Part shown: positions 43,063 to 52,296 of the stretch, piece after piece | Layout of the letters: each line of letters begins with the position of its first letter | How positions within the stretch are numbered: the stretch's first letter is position 1 | From: UBA3824 sp017541145 | GTDB taxonomy: Bacteria > Bacteroidota > Bacteroidia > Bacteroidales > UBA3824 | Direction: 5' to 3' | DNA length: 64,000 nt | Assembly: GCA_947168365.1 (NCBI GenBank) | Contig: CAMVLO010000002.1 | Span: forward strand, 74,364-138,363 | The notes under the pieces: generated by a model | The model's database searches: none | What the model saw: the letters and a program-made list of their open reading frames with translations, nothing else | What the model was told of the DNA's origin: nothing | Translations under genes and position numbers: made by a program

Positions 43063-43845
43063 ATGAAACAATTAAAGTATATATTAACATCACTATTAGC
43101 TGTAATAATTGTTGGATGTAAAACTCCTAAAGATATAGCGTATTTTCAAGATTTGAAAGAAGATACGGTTATGAAAATTGAGAGCGAGAGCCCTAACTTC
43201 AGATTGAAACCGGGGGATAAATTATCGATCGTTGTAACATGTCGTGATAAGCAAGTTGCAGAGATGTTTAATTTAATCAGACCGACTTTCAACAGTGGTG
43301 GTAGTTCCGGTTCAATTGTTTATTATACCGTAAATCCTGATGGTACAATTGATTTCCCTTTAATTGGTTCAATAGAAGTAGTGAATTTGACACGTTCTGA
43401 ATTGGAAAATTTAATAAAAAGTAAACTCATTGAACTTCAATATATACAAGATCCGGTTGTAATAGTAGAATTTAATAGTCTTTATTACAATGTTTTGGGC
43501 GAGGTTACAAAACCCGGTCGCTATAATATCACAACAGATAAATTTACTGTTCTTGATGCAATAGGAGCTGCCGGAGATTTAACCATTCAAGGCTTGAGAA
43601 AGAATGTTAAAATAATTAGAGAAGAAGCCAACGGTCGTCAAGTTTATGAAATAGATTTGACCAACGCTGAAAGTATTCTCACGTCTCCTGCATATTATAT
43701 TCAACAGAATGATGTTTTGTATGTAGAAGGAAACAATCAGCGTAAGAGACAATCTCTTGTAAACGGAAATACAACGCATTCAGCATCGTTTTGGATTTCG
43801 GTTGCATCACTCTTGGGATCTATGTATGTAATATTTGTAAAGTAA
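43063..43845 (+). CDS. Outer-membrane polysaccharide export lipoprotein (Wza/OPX family)
   Basis: 260 residues. Lipobox VGC (Cys19 in IIVGCKTPKDIAYFQDL). A Poly_export domain follows with LKPGDKLSIVVT, VNPDGTIDFPLIGSIEV and LIELQYIQDPVVIVEF, then an SLBB domain (YYNVLGEVTKPGRYNITTDKFTVLDAIGAAGDLTIQG). A C-terminal hydrophobic helix (SASFWISVASLLGSMYVIFVK) may span the outer membrane. It forms the exit channel for capsule or exopolysaccharide. It is paired with the BY-kinase gene 12 bases downstream. No glycosyltransferases or flippase are adjacent, so the synthesis genes must lie elsewhere. Confidence 0.92.
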   Translation: MKQLKYILTSLLAVIIVGCKTPKDIAYFQDLKEDTVMKIESESPNFRLKPGDKLSIVVTCRDKQVAEMFNLIRPTFNSGGSSGSIVYYTVNPDGTIDFPLIGSIEVVNLTRSELENLIKSKLIELQYIQDPVVIVEFNSLYYNVLGEVTKPGRYNITTDKFTVLDAIGAAGDLTIQGLRKNVKIIREEANGRQVYEIDLTNAESILTSPAYYIQQNDVLYVEGNNQRKRQSLVNGNTTHSASFWISVASLLGSMYVIFVK

Positions 43846-43857
43846 CTTTTTAAAGAA

Positions 43858-46389
43858 ATGGTAGAAAATCAGGTAGCTGAAACACAACAAGTTGAAGCAA
43901 AAGAAATATCAGCACAAAGTACATTAAATATTCCGGATTTGATATTTGCATGCCTATCAAGATGGTGGTGGTTTGCTGTATCAGTTTTGATTTGTGCATC
44001 AATTGCTGTTGCGTATTTACTTACAACTCCCAAAATATATACTCGTTCTGCTGCGATTATGATTAAAGAAGAAAGTAAAAAAACTTCTTCTTTTAGTAGT
44101 AAGATGAATTCGTTCGCAGAAATGGGTATGTTTTCGATGGAGTCAAGTGTTTACAACGAACTTATTGCTATACAATCTCCTTCATTGATGTTGGAAGTTG
44201 TAAAGAGATTAAAACTTGATTACAATTATGCAATTGAAGATAAATTTCGTAAGTTAGTTGTATACGGATATTCACTTCCGTTTGAGGCAGAATTGTTGGA
44301 TGCAACGGATATGACTTCAGGAAGTTTTACAATTGTATTGTCATCTGACGGTTCATTTTTTATGACTGACTTTTTGTTTCCGGGAACTGATGAGCCAATT
44401 AAGGAAATTGTAAAAGGTGTTGCCGGTACTAAAGTCAACACTCCGCTTGGTGATGTTTTGATTACAGGAAATAAGTACCTTAGTAAAATAGAAAAACCTA
44501 CAAAATATTTTGTTAGTAAAAGTTCTTTGAGAGGTTCGATGTTGGCATATAGCGGTAAATTTTCAGCATCTTTAAATGATAAAAAAGCTTCTGTAATTAC
44601 ACTTACTGTAAATGATCAAAATATTCAGAGGGCAGAGGACATCTTGAATATGATGATTACAGTATACAATGAGAAGTGGGTAGAAGATAAAAACCAACTT
44701 GCTATTAGTACTTCATATTTTATTAACGACCGTTTGAATAAAATCGAGCAGGAGTTAGGAAGTATTGATGGTGATGTTTCTTCGTTTAAGTCGTCTAACT
44801 TATTACCTGATATTGAGAAATCAAGTGATATGTTTTATACTCAGGCCAATACGCTTAATAATCAGATTATTTTACTGAACACTCAGTTGTATATGGCTCA
44901 GCAAGTGAAGTCGTATGTGGCTGACACTACAAAAAAATATCAACTGATTCCGGTATATTTGGGCGGCGAAAACAATGGAGCTACAGAACGTCAAGTTTCG
45001 GAATACAACGCTGCTGTATTGCAACGTAATAGTTTGATTGCTTCTTCTTCTGAGAAAAACCCGTTGGTGAAAGATATAAATGAGAAAATCGATGATATGA
45101 GAGCTACTATTATCGGTTCTATCAACAATCAGATAAATTACATCAATGCTCAGATTAAGTCGTTGAAAAACAATTTGAATCAGAGTATTTCTCATATTTC
45201 GAGCAACCCTGACAAAGCTAAATATTTGTTGACAATTCAAAGACAGCAAAAGATTAAAGAATCACTTTATTTGTTTTTACTTCAAAAACGTGAAGAAAAT
45301 GAATTGTCACAAGCATTTACTGCATACAATACACGTTTGATTACGCCTCCTATGGGTGCTAACAAACCGACAAAACCTCAGAATATGAAGATTATAGGTA
45401 TTGCGGTAGCTTTGGGACTTGTAATTCCGTTTGGTATTATATTCTTGATTGAATCCAATAATACCAAAGTACGTTCTCGCAAAGATTTGGAGAATCTTTC
45501 AATTCCTTTTGTTGGAGAGATTCCTCAACATACTCGTATTCATCGCAAAGGTATATTAAAATTTCTCAAACGCAGAAAAGAATATGATGTTGACGTAAAA
45601 CAGATACTTGTAAAACCCGATTGTAAAAATGTTACTAATGAGGCTTTCAGAGTTGTGAGAAGTAACATCGAGTTTATTAATACTACCGAGGAAAAAAAAG
45701 TTGTACTTGTAACATCGTTGATGACAGGTAGTGGTAAGTCGTTTATTTCGTCTAACTTGGGTGCTTCTTTTGCGTTAAAATCCAAGAAAACTATTGTAAT
45801 TGACTTAGACTTACGTAAAGCTTCTTTGAGTCAGTTAGTTGACAGTCCTGAATCCGGAGTTTCTACATTTCTTGCCGGTTACGACCAGGATTGGAAACCA
45901 TTAGTAAAACAGATTCGTGAGAATTATTATATTTTGCCGGCGGGTGTTATTCCGCCTAATCCGGCTGAACTTCTTTACTCAAATCGTTTTGACCGTATGA
46001 TCAACGAAATGAAAGAAGAATATGACTGGATTCTTTTGGACTGTCCTCCGGTAGAAATTGTTGCTGATACAAGTATTATTGCACGTCATGTCAACATGTC
46101 GTTGTTCATTGTAAGAATTGGTAATCTTGATCGTAGTATGCTTCCGATTATTGATAAGATGTATCTTAGCAAGAAGTTGCCGAATGTTTGTTTGCTTCTT
46201 AACGGTAGCAAAACTGCCAATGGTCATTACGGTTACTCACGTTACGGTTATGGTTACGGATACGGTTACGGCTATGGCTATGGATACGGTTACGGCTATG
46301 GTTATGGATACGGTTACGGAGTTTCTGATGATGAAGCTTTCGATGATGACGTTGAAACTGTTCCGAAAAAGAAACATCGTAAAAAGTAG
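43858..46389 (+). CDS. Wzc-type polysaccharide co-polymerase/tyrosine autokinase (BY-kinase)
   Basis: 843 residues. An N-terminal Wzz domain has TMs at about 35-55 and 515-535 and a long periplasmic coiled coil between. The cytoplasmic kinase has Walker A VLVTSLMTGSGKSFISSNLG, Walker A' TIVIDLDLRKAS and Walker B DWILLDCPPVEIV. The Tyr cluster that is autophosphorylated is extreme here: HYGYSRY followed by twelve consecutive Gly-Tyr pairs, then an acidic/basic tail VSDDEAFDDDVETVPKKKHRKK. Cycles of Tyr phosphorylation control polymer length and export in this family. It works with the OPX protein upstream. Confidence 0.93.
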   Translation: MVENQVAETQQVEAKEISAQSTLNIPDLIFACLSRWWWFAVSVLICASIAVAYLLTTPKIYTRSAAIMIKEESKKTSSFSSKMNSFAEMGMFSMESSVYNELIAIQSPSLMLEVVKRLKLDYNYAIEDKFRKLVVYGYSLPFEAELLDATDMTSGSFTIVLSSDGSFFMTDFLFPGTDEPIKEIVKGVAGTKVNTPLGDVLITGNKYLSKIEKPTKYFVSKSSLRGSMLAYSGKFSASLNDKKASVITLTVNDQNIQRAEDILNMMITVYNEKWVEDKNQLAISTSYFINDRLNKIEQELGSIDGDVSSFKSSNLLPDIEKSSDMFYTQANTLNNQIILLNTQLYMAQQVKSYVADTTKKYQLIPVYLGGENNGATERQVSEYNAAVLQRNSLIASSSEKNPLVKDINEKIDDMRATIIGSINNQINYINAQIKSLKNNLNQSISHISSNPDKAKYLLTIQRQQKIKESLYLFLLQKREENELSQAFTAYNTRLITPPMGANKPTKPQNMKIIGIAVALGLVIPFGIIFLIESNNTKVRSRKDLENLSIPFVGEIPQHTRIHRKGILKFLKRRKEYDVDVKQILVKPDCKNVTNEAFRVVRSNIEFINTTEEKKVVLVTSLMTGSGKSFISSNLGASFALKSKKTIVIDLDLRKASLSQLVDSPESGVSTFLAGYDQDWKPLVKQIRENYYILPAGVIPPNPAELLYSNRFDRMINEMKEEYDWILLDCPPVEIVADTSIIARHVNMSLFIVRIGNLDRSMLPIIDKMYLSKKLPNVCLLLNGSKTANGHYGYSRYGYGYGYGYGYGYGYGYGYGYGYGYGVSDDEAFDDDVETVPKKKHRKK
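46246..46320 (+). repeat. In-frame (GGNTAY)n repeat with 24-bp higher period
   Basis: Twelve hexamers encode Gly-Tyr. Their synonymous pattern shows a 24-bp unit: 46258-46281 and 46282-46305 differ at one base, and a third partial copy starts at 46306. Slippage in 24- or 6-bp steps would change the number of phosphorylatable tyrosines and keep the frame. Confidence 0.85.
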
Positions 46390-46539
46390 ATTTAATTTTT
46401 ATTCTATATTTAGTTTTATGAAGGTTGCAATTGTGATTAAGTTCGCTGTTGTGACCTTTTTTATTTTTACATACTATTTATTTTGAAATTGCGTTTATAA
46501 TTATGAATAGACTTATATTATAACAACAATAAAACTAAT

Positions 46540-46571
46540 CCGACAGAGAATTAATTTTCTGTCGGTTTTTT
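46540..46571 (+). terminator. Rho-independent terminator after the BY-kinase gene
   Basis: CCGACAGA (46540-46547) pairs with TCTGTCGG (46558-46565), followed by TTTTTT. Confidence 0.85.
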
Positions 46572-46583
46572 ATTTTGCAAATT

Positions 46584-46615
46584 TTGAGTTCTGTAACAAA
46601 AAAATCTTACCTTTG
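46584..46615 (+). promoter_or_regulatory. Promoter TTG-21 bp-TACCTTTG
   Basis: TTG at 46584-46586 and TACCTTTG at 46608-46615 are 21 bp apart, a full fit to the Bacteroidetes promoter. The ATG of the metallo-hydrolase follows at 46642. Confidence 0.75.
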
Positions 46616-46641
46616 CGCGGTATTTATTAACAGTTACAAAA

Positions 46642-47406
46642 ATGGTAGAGATTTGCAGTTTGGCTTCCGGTAGTAATGGAAATTGTTATTATATTGGAAA
46701 TCAGGAAAATGGAATTATTATTGATGATGGTATTTATTATAAACGTTTGGTAGAGCGTTGCGAAGTCGCTAATATTCCGTTGGAAAAGATTAGAGCCGTT
46801 TTTGTTTCGCACGAGCATGCTGACCATGTTCGCGGTGTAAGAGTTTTAAATAAAAGAACTAATATTCCTGCTTATTTTACTTCTAAAACTTATTACCAAA
46901 CTTTCAAGAAAGATCGTCCTGCCAATTTTTGTGAACTTATTCCCGGTGAAGTTGTTGATATCTTTGGAATAAAAGTTCATTGTTTTAGTAAGCATCATGA
47001 TGCCAAAGATCCTGTGAGTTTCAGAATCGAAATCAACGGTCTGAATATCGGCGTGATGACTGATATTGGTGTTGCGGACGAAATCCTTCAGTCTGAATTT
47101 TCTAAATGTCAAGCTGTATTTTTGGAAAGCAATTATGACGAAGAGATGTTAAAAAATGGTTCCTATCCGTATTATTTGAAAGAACGTGTAGCTTCTGAAG
47201 TAGGACATCTTTCTAATACTCAGGCTTTTGAATTAGTACGTGATTTTGCAAATGAGAATCTTTCGCACTTGATTTTTTCTCATATTTCGGCTGAAAACAA
47301 TACTAAAGAAAAAGTCCTTGAAAAGTTTGAACCTTTCAAGGACAAGTATAAGATGTATGTTGCTCCGCGTTACGAATGTGGCGAAGTTATAAAATTATCT
47401 GACTAA
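46642..47406 (+). CDS. MBL-fold metallo-hydrolase (WalJ/YycJ-like)
   Basis: 254 residues. SLASGSNGNCYYIG at the start and the metal motif FVSHEHADHVRGV (HxHxDH) are typical of the YycJ/WalJ branch of metallo-beta-lactamase-fold enzymes. Further ligands are visible in FSKHHDAKDPVSFRI, LNIGVMTDIGV, and LESNYDEEML, and a late LIFSHISAENN. Relatives are 5'-3' exonucleases or act in DNA repair and cell-wall signalling; the precise substrate here is not known. It has its own promoter, and its 3' end overlaps the convergent S46 peptidase gene by 12 bases. Confidence 0.88.
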   Translation: MVEICSLASGSNGNCYYIGNQENGIIIDDGIYYKRLVERCEVANIPLEKIRAVFVSHEHADHVRGVRVLNKRTNIPAYFTSKTYYQTFKKDRPANFCELIPGEVVDIFGIKVHCFSKHHDAKDPVSFRIEINGLNIGVMTDIGVADEILQSEFSKCQAVFLESNYDEEMLKNGSYPYYLKERVASEVGHLSNTQAFELVRDFANENLSHLIFSHISAENNTKEKVLEKFEPFKDKYKMYVAPRYECGEVIKLSD

Positions 47407-49551
47407 ATCAAGCTCTTTGATGATATTTTGTGCATTCCCGAGCTTGTCGATAAGGAAAACTACGTAACGGATATCTACCGAGATATTGCGGCAAATTTCC
47501 GGATTGTAATTGATATCGCTCATTGTGCCTTGCCAACAACGGTCAAAATTTATTCCGATAAGTTCTCCGTTGGCATTTACAACCGGACTTCCTGAGTTGC
47601 CGCCTGTTGTGTGGTTCGATCCCGTAAAACATACATGGATTTTCCCGTCACTCTTGTCGGCATATTTTCCGTAATTCTTTGTACGATAGAGTTCTTTCAA
47701 TTTTTCAGGAACGTGATAATCGTAGATGTCAGGATTATCTTTTTCGATTACGCCTTCCAATGTTGTATAAGGTTTGAAAATTACACCGTCGTTGGGTTCG
47801 TAACCTTTTACTTTGCCGTATGTAAATCTCAATGTGAAATTTGCGTCAGGAAATTGAATCTTTTCAGGCATATATTTAATCATCGCACTCTGATATTCTT
47901 TGTCCAAATTGTCATTTTGGTTGTAGAAATTTCTGAGTTGAGGCATGATTTTGTCAAAATACATCGTTATGAATCGATAGTAATAAATTATTCCCGGATC
48001 TTTAAGTAATGTATTTTTCATTGTTTTTACATTTTTTTCCCATTTAGATTGACTGTTTCCGATATTTGCTAAATACTTGTCAATAAAACTTTTAAGTTTC
48101 ACAGTATCAGCCAATACTGAATTGTTGTAATAGTAATTTACATAATCAGAGGCATTTTTGATGCCGTTGTTTTTGTAAATTGTAGCAAATGTATCGGGCA
48201 TGAAAGCCGCACACGAATCGGAATAAATCTGTAAAAGTCTTGTAAAAAGTCTGCGTTCCAAGGCTTTGTCTCTTGATGATACTATTGATTTTACATCGTT
48301 GTAAATCGAATATGCTTCTTTTTGCAATTCTGTCGGAGTAAGATTTTCGCTTATTGTAGCAAGTTTATAAAGTTTTTCTCCGGTTTTAAATTGCATTGTT
48401 TGGTAGATACTTTCTACAAAATATGCATCGGCTCTTAGTACGTTAATCGAATTTTTGTAAGATTCGTTGTACTGTTTGAGCAATGTAGAATAATCGGCAT
48501 CGTTGCTGATTTGTTTGCTGAAATCTTTTTCAAAATTGCGTTTTTGATTTATAACATCAAAACGTTTCAGACCCAAAATCACGCCTTCCCATTTTTTCTT
48601 TGCATTTTCTACTCCTGCGTAACGGCTTGTGTATTTTAGCCTTACAGTTCTGTCTGCATCAATTGCTTCTTCCATAAGGTCCATGATATTTTGACGGACA
48701 AATATTCTTGATGGAAACAATACATTTTGACGCGCATCTACACCGTATGAACTGAGGTAAAGTTCTGTATTTCCCGGATATCCGAATACCATCGTAAAAT
48801 CTCCTTCCTGAACTCCTTTCAACGAGATTTTGAAATGTTGTTTAGGTTGGTACGGAACATTTTCCGGTGAATAGTCAGCCGGTTCGTTGTTTTTGTCAGC
48901 ATAAATTCTAAACATCGAAAAATCACCGCCGTGACGAGGCCACATCCAGTTGTCGGTATCGCCGCCGAAATTTCCGATTGATGACGGTGGTGCGCCTACT
49001 AATCTTACATCACTAAATACTTTGTATACAAACAAATAGTAAACATTTCCGGCATAAAAATTTTCAATTTCGTATTCAAGTTTTTCTCCGAAACGTTTTT
49101 TTGCATCTTCTATGCAAGCTTTTTCACCTTCTTTGTTGGTAACGTCAAATTTCTGAAGATTAATTTCTTCCATGCGTTCAAGAATCTGAATTGTCAAACC
49201 CTTGCATGGTAATTCTTCATTAAGACTTTTTGCCCAAAATCCGTCGGTCAAATAATCGTGTTCCAATGTGCTGTGGCTCTGAATTTGTCCGCGTCCGCAG
49301 TGATGATTTGTTAACAACAAACCTTTGTTGCTGACAATTTCGCCGGTGCAGCCGCCGCCAAACTGAAGTACTGCATCTTTCATACAAGCTTTGTTGATAC
49401 TGTAAACGTCTTCGGCTGTAAGTTTGAATCCGTTTGCCTGCATATCTTTGATATGGTCGCCTACCAAAATAGGTAGCCACATCCCGCCGTCGGCAAGCAA
49501 TATGCTGCTGCTTGTCAACAACAATGCTAATGATAATAAAATTTTTTTCAT
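47395..49551 (-). CDS. S46-family dipeptidyl-peptidase, DPP11-like
   Basis: 718 residues with a signal peptide ending LLADGG. The chymotrypsin-like triad is visible: His in LLLTNHHCGRGQI (His84), Asp in the GGDTDNWMWPRHGGDF segment, and Ser in GGNSGSPVVNANGELIG. The helical domain that closes the N-terminus of the substrate lies between. S46 enzymes remove dipeptides in the periplasm of Bacteroidetes that feed on peptides. The specificity position in GINFDRCWQGTMSD is Arg, as in DPP11 (Asp/Glu at P1), not Gly as in DPP7. It stands between the WalJ-like gene and the his operon. Confidence 0.93.
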   Translation of the reverse strand: MKKILLSLALLLTSSSILLADGGMWLPILVGDHIKDMQANGFKLTAEDVYSINKACMKDAVLQFGGGCTGEIVSNKGLLLTNHHCGRGQIQSHSTLEHDYLTDGFWAKSLNEELPCKGLTIQILERMEEINLQKFDVTNKEGEKACIEDAKKRFGEKLEYEIENFYAGNVYYLFVYKVFSDVRLVGAPPSSIGNFGGDTDNWMWPRHGGDFSMFRIYADKNNEPADYSPENVPYQPKQHFKISLKGVQEGDFTMVFGYPGNTELYLSSYGVDARQNVLFPSRIFVRQNIMDLMEEAIDADRTVRLKYTSRYAGVENAKKKWEGVILGLKRFDVINQKRNFEKDFSKQISNDADYSTLLKQYNESYKNSINVLRADAYFVESIYQTMQFKTGEKLYKLATISENLTPTELQKEAYSIYNDVKSIVSSRDKALERRLFTRLLQIYSDSCAAFMPDTFATIYKNNGIKNASDYVNYYYNNSVLADTVKLKSFIDKYLANIGNSQSKWEKNVKTMKNTLLKDPGIIYYYRFITMYFDKIMPQLRNFYNQNDNLDKEYQSAMIKYMPEKIQFPDANFTLRFTYGKVKGYEPNDGVIFKPYTTLEGVIEKDNPDIYDYHVPEKLKELYRTKNYGKYADKSDGKIHVCFTGSNHTTGGNSGSPVVNANGELIGINFDRCWQGTMSDINYNPEICRNISVDIRYVVFLIDKLGNAQNIIKELDLVR

Positions 49552-49581
49552 GTGCTTATCTTTAAAAAAAATAAAAATTGA

Positions 49582-50175
49582 TTATTCTTGGTGTCTGCCT
49601 TTCAAAACAGCTACCACGTCTTCGATTTTTTTGCCTCTTGAACTTAGCAATACAATTACATGATACAGTAAATCAGCCGCTTCGTTTAAGAATAATGAAT
49701 CGTTGTTGTCTTTGGATTCTATGATAAGTTCTACAGCTTCTTCTCCAACTTTTTTTGCAATCTTGTTGGTGCCTTCGCGGAAAAGCTTGGTTGTGTAGCT
49801 TCCTACAGGACGTTCTGCATTGCGTTTGTCGATAAATTGTTGTAAATAAGACAAAAATCCGATGTTAGACTCTTCAAAATCAAAACATGATGTTGTGCCT
49901 TTGTGGCATGTCGGTCCGTCGGCTTTGGCTTTAATTAAAATTGTATCGTTGTCGCAATCTACGTACATCTCTTTTACGTGAAGAAAATTTCCTGAAGTTT
50001 CGCCCTTGGTCCAAAGGCAGTTGCGAGAACGACTCCAAAATGTTACTTTGCCGGTTTCTTGAGTTTTCTTGTAACTTTCCTCGTTCATGTAGCCGAGCAT
50101 CAATACTTGAAGTGTCTGATAATCTTGTATAACGGCGGGAATTAATCCGCCCATTTTCTGAAAGTCTAAATTCAT
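49582..50175 (-). CDS. hisI: HisIE, bifunctional phosphoribosyl-AMP cyclohydrolase/phosphoribosyl-ATP diphosphatase
   Basis: 197 residues. The N-terminal HisI part has VLMLGYMNEESYKKT, GKVTFWSRSRNCLWTKGETSGN and the metal and zinc residues in DCDNDTILIKAKADGPTCHKG. The C-terminal HisE part has LFREGTNKIAKKVGEEAVELIIESK and LLYHVIVLL. It carries out steps 2 and 3 of histidine synthesis. It is the last gene of hisH-hisA-hisF-hisIE, 5 bases after hisF. The fused arrangement is usual in Bacteroidetes. Confidence 0.96.
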   Translation of the reverse strand: MNLDFQKMGGLIPAVIQDYQTLQVLMLGYMNEESYKKTQETGKVTFWSRSRNCLWTKGETSGNFLHVKEMYVDCDNDTILIKAKADGPTCHKGTTSCFDFEESNIGFLSYLQQFIDKRNAERPVGSYTTKLFREGTNKIAKKVGEEAVELIIESKDNNDSLFLNEAADLLYHVIVLLSSRGKKIEDVVAVLKGRHQE

Positions 50176-50180
50176 GGTTT

Positions 50181-50936
50181 TTATGGTCTTACGTTTATTT
50201 TTTCTTTTATTAAATACTGTTTTAGTTCCGGAATTGCGATTTTGCCGAAATGAAAAATACTTGCTGCCAAAGCTGCATCGGCTTTACCTTTTGTAAAAAC
50301 ATCCTTAAAATGTTCCATTTCTCCAGCACCGCCGGAAGCAATTACCGGAATGGTAAGCATTTCCGATAGTTTTGCAAGCGATTCGTTGGCAAAACCGTTT
50401 TGATGTCCGTCGTGATTCATCGAAGTAAAAAGAATTTCGCCTGCGCCACGTTCTTCCATTTCTTTCGCCCAAGAGTAGAGTTCTAGATTGGTTGCTTTTT
50501 TGCCGCCGTGTGTATGTACAATCCATTGATTATTAATTTCTTTGGCGTCTATCGCTACTACAACGAATTGTTTTCCGAATTTTTTTGCCAAATCGCTTAC
50601 CAATTGAGGATTTTTTACGGCTGCCGAATTTACTGAAATTTTGTCAGCGCCGTAAATCAAAAGATTTTCAGCATCTTCCACACTGGAAATTCCGCCGCCG
50701 ATTGTAAACGGTATTGATAGGTTTTTCGCAACACTTTCTACCAACGAGTAAATTTGTTTTCTGCCTTCGTTGGTGGCTGTAATATCCAGATACACAAGCT
50801 CGTCCACGCCTTGTTCCGAATATGCTTTGCCCAATTCCACAGGGTCGCCGGCGTATCGCAAATTCTCAAAACTTACGCCTTTTACTGTCTGTCCGTCTTT
50901 TACATCAAGACATGCTATTATTCTTTTTGCTAACAT
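50181..50936 (-). CDS. hisF: HisF, imidazole glycerol phosphate synthase cyclase subunit
   Basis: 251 residues, a normal-length (beta/alpha)8 barrel. The catalytic Asp lies in LAKRIIACLDVKDGQTVKG and a second in FVVVAIDAKE. Phosphate-binding loops FTIGGGISSVEDAENLL, GADKISVNSAAV and IPVIASGGAGEMEHF are intact. With HisH-supplied ammonia it converts PRFAR to imidazole glycerol phosphate and AICAR. It lies 5 bases after hisA and 5 before hisIE. Confidence 0.97.
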   Translation of the reverse strand: MLAKRIIACLDVKDGQTVKGVSFENLRYAGDPVELGKAYSEQGVDELVYLDITATNEGRKQIYSLVESVAKNLSIPFTIGGGISSVEDAENLLIYGADKISVNSAAVKNPQLVSDLAKKFGKQFVVVAIDAKEINNQWIVHTHGGKKATNLELYSWAKEMEERGAGEILFTSMNHDGHQNGFANESLAKLSEMLTIPVIASGGAGEMEHFKDVFTKGKADAALAASIFHFGKIAIPELKQYLIKEKINVRP

Positions 50937-50941
50937 CTTTT

Positions 50942-51664
50942 TTATTCTGAGGTTAATTGAGCCAATTCTCTTAATGTAACACGTTTTTCGTAAATTGCTT
51001 TGCCTACAATTGCGGAATGCAGATTGTTGTTTGCCAAGTTTTCAAGATCTTTAATTCCTGATACTCCGCCGCTTGCAGTGATTTTCAATGTTGGAAATTC
51101 TTTCTGTAATTTTTGATAAAGTTCAATATCCGGACCTTGTAACATCCCGTCACATTTTATAGCTGTTACACAAACACGTTGCAATCCGTGTGCAAGAAAT
51201 TTCTTTATCAAATCATTTATCGTAATATGCGCATCATCTTGCCAGCCGTGAATCCTTACCATGTTGCCCATAACATCGGCACTGAGAATTATTTTGTCAG
51301 AACCGTATTTTTTCAGACAATTGATCATAAGGTCGGGATCTTTTACGGCTGCGCTGCCGAGGTTAACAGCGTATGCCCCAAGCGAAAACAGCATTTCTAC
51401 ATCGCCGAGAGTTTTGATACCGCCGCCGCAGTCAATTTTCAAATCCGTATTTCGGGCGATGTCGCTCAATACCGCTGTGTTAACAAGAATACCTTGTTTT
51501 GCGCCGTCCAAATCTACAAGATGAAGATGTGTTAATCCGGCTTCTACATATTCTTCTGCTACTTTTACGGGTTCGAGGTCGTATTTTTTTACATTTTCAT
51601 ATTTGCCTTGTTGAAGTCTTACACAACGACCGTCAATGATGTCTATTGCTGGAATTATTATCAT
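50942..51664 (-). CDS. hisA: HisA, phosphoribosylformimino-AICAR phosphate isomerase
   Basis: 240 residues from the ATG at 51664 (MIIIPAIDIIDGRCVRLQQG). The open frame extends 40 codons further upstream but that part overlaps hisH and does not resemble HisA. The ATG overlaps the hisH stop (ATGA), which indicates coupled translation. Catalytic Asp8 is in PAIDIIDG and the second Asp in IILSADVMGNMVRIHGW; phosphate loops are DCGGGIKTLGDVEM, VNLGSAAVKDP and ITASGGVSGIKDL. It is an Amadori isomerase, step 4 of the pathway. Confidence 0.97.
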   Translation of the reverse strand: MIIIPAIDIIDGRCVRLQQGKYENVKKYDLEPVKVAEEYVEAGLTHLHLVDLDGAKQGILVNTAVLSDIARNTDLKIDCGGGIKTLGDVEMLFSLGAYAVNLGSAAVKDPDLMINCLKKYGSDKIILSADVMGNMVRIHGWQDDAHITINDLIKKFLAHGLQRVCVTAIKCDGMLQGPDIELYQKLQKEFPTLKITASGGVSGIKDLENLANNNLHSAIVGKAIYEKRVTLRELAQLTSE

Positions 51665-52248
51665 AGTTTTATAAAGTTTTCTAATATTAGTTGACCAATA
51701 GTACCACTTTTTTCGGGGTGAAATTGTACACCGTAAAAATTGTCTTTTGCAATCGACGCCGAAAATTCTGTTGTATAATTGCATTTTGCTGCCGTGTATT
51801 CAAACACCGGTACCATATAGCTGTGAACAAAATACATAAAACTGTTGTCCGTAATGCCTTTGTAAAGAGGAGTTTTCAGGTTATAAATTTCGTTCCAACC
51901 CATGTGAGGAATTTTTTCTCCGTTAGTTGCATTAAATTTTACCACGTTGATATCAAAAATTCCGAGACCATCGGTGTCTTCTTCTTGAGAATGTCGGCAC
52001 ATCAACTGCATACCAAGACATATACCGAGTACCGGCTGTTTGAGTTCGGGGATAATTTTGTTTAAGCCCGTAGATTTCAGGGCTTCCATAGCAGCGCCGG
52101 CGTTTCCCACTCCGGGGAAAATCACTTTGTCAGCAGAGGTGATTACGTCATGTTCCTTAGTTAAAACAGTTTGACAACCAAGTCGTTGCAATGCTGCTTC
52201 TACTGATTTGATATTTCCGGCTTTGTAGTCGATAATAGCGATTTTCAC
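51661..52248 (-). CDS. hisH: HisH, imidazole glycerol phosphate synthase glutaminase subunit
   Basis: 195 residues from a GTG at 52248 (VKIAIIDYKAGNIKSVEAAL). A TTG at 52269 would lie inside the TATCTTTG promoter box and cannot be the start. The class I glutaminase triad is present: Cys in LGICLGMQLM, and His and Glu in GVQFHPEKSG. The P-loop-like FPGVGNAGAAM forms the oxyanion region. It releases ammonia from glutamine and channels it into HisF. It is the first gene of the operon; hisG, hisD, hisC and hisB are not in this window. Confidence 0.96.
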   Translation of the reverse strand: MKIAIIDYKAGNIKSVEAALQRLGCQTVLTKEHDVITSADKVIFPGVGNAGAAMEALKSTGLNKIIPELKQPVLGICLGMQLMCRHSQEEDTDGLGIFDINVVKFNATNGEKIPHMGWNEIYNLKTPLYKGITDNSFMYFVHSYMVPVFEYTAAKCNYTTEFSASIAKDNFYGVQFHPEKSGTIGQLILENFIKL

Positions 52249-52266
52249 AATGTAATTTATTTTTGG

Positions 52267-52296
52267 CAAAGATAATAATTATACATTATTAATCAA
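52267..52296 (-). promoter_or_regulatory. his operon promoter TTG-19 bp-TATCTTTG
   Basis: On the minus strand TTG (52294-52296) and TATCTTTG (52267-52274) are 19 bp apart, an ideal Bacteroidetes promoter. The start of transcription falls near 52260, leaving a leader of only about a dozen bases. There is no room for an attenuator. Confidence 0.8.

Noticed and set aside
43063..46389. A full capsule or exopolysaccharide locus
   Set aside because: Only the exporter and the BY-kinase are present; the flanks are a histidine kinase and a metallo-hydrolase, with no glycosyltransferases.
51665..51784. 40-codon N-terminal extension of HisA
   Set aside because: It overlaps hisH, does not resemble HisA, and the ATG at 51664 overlaps the hisH stop as expected for coupling.
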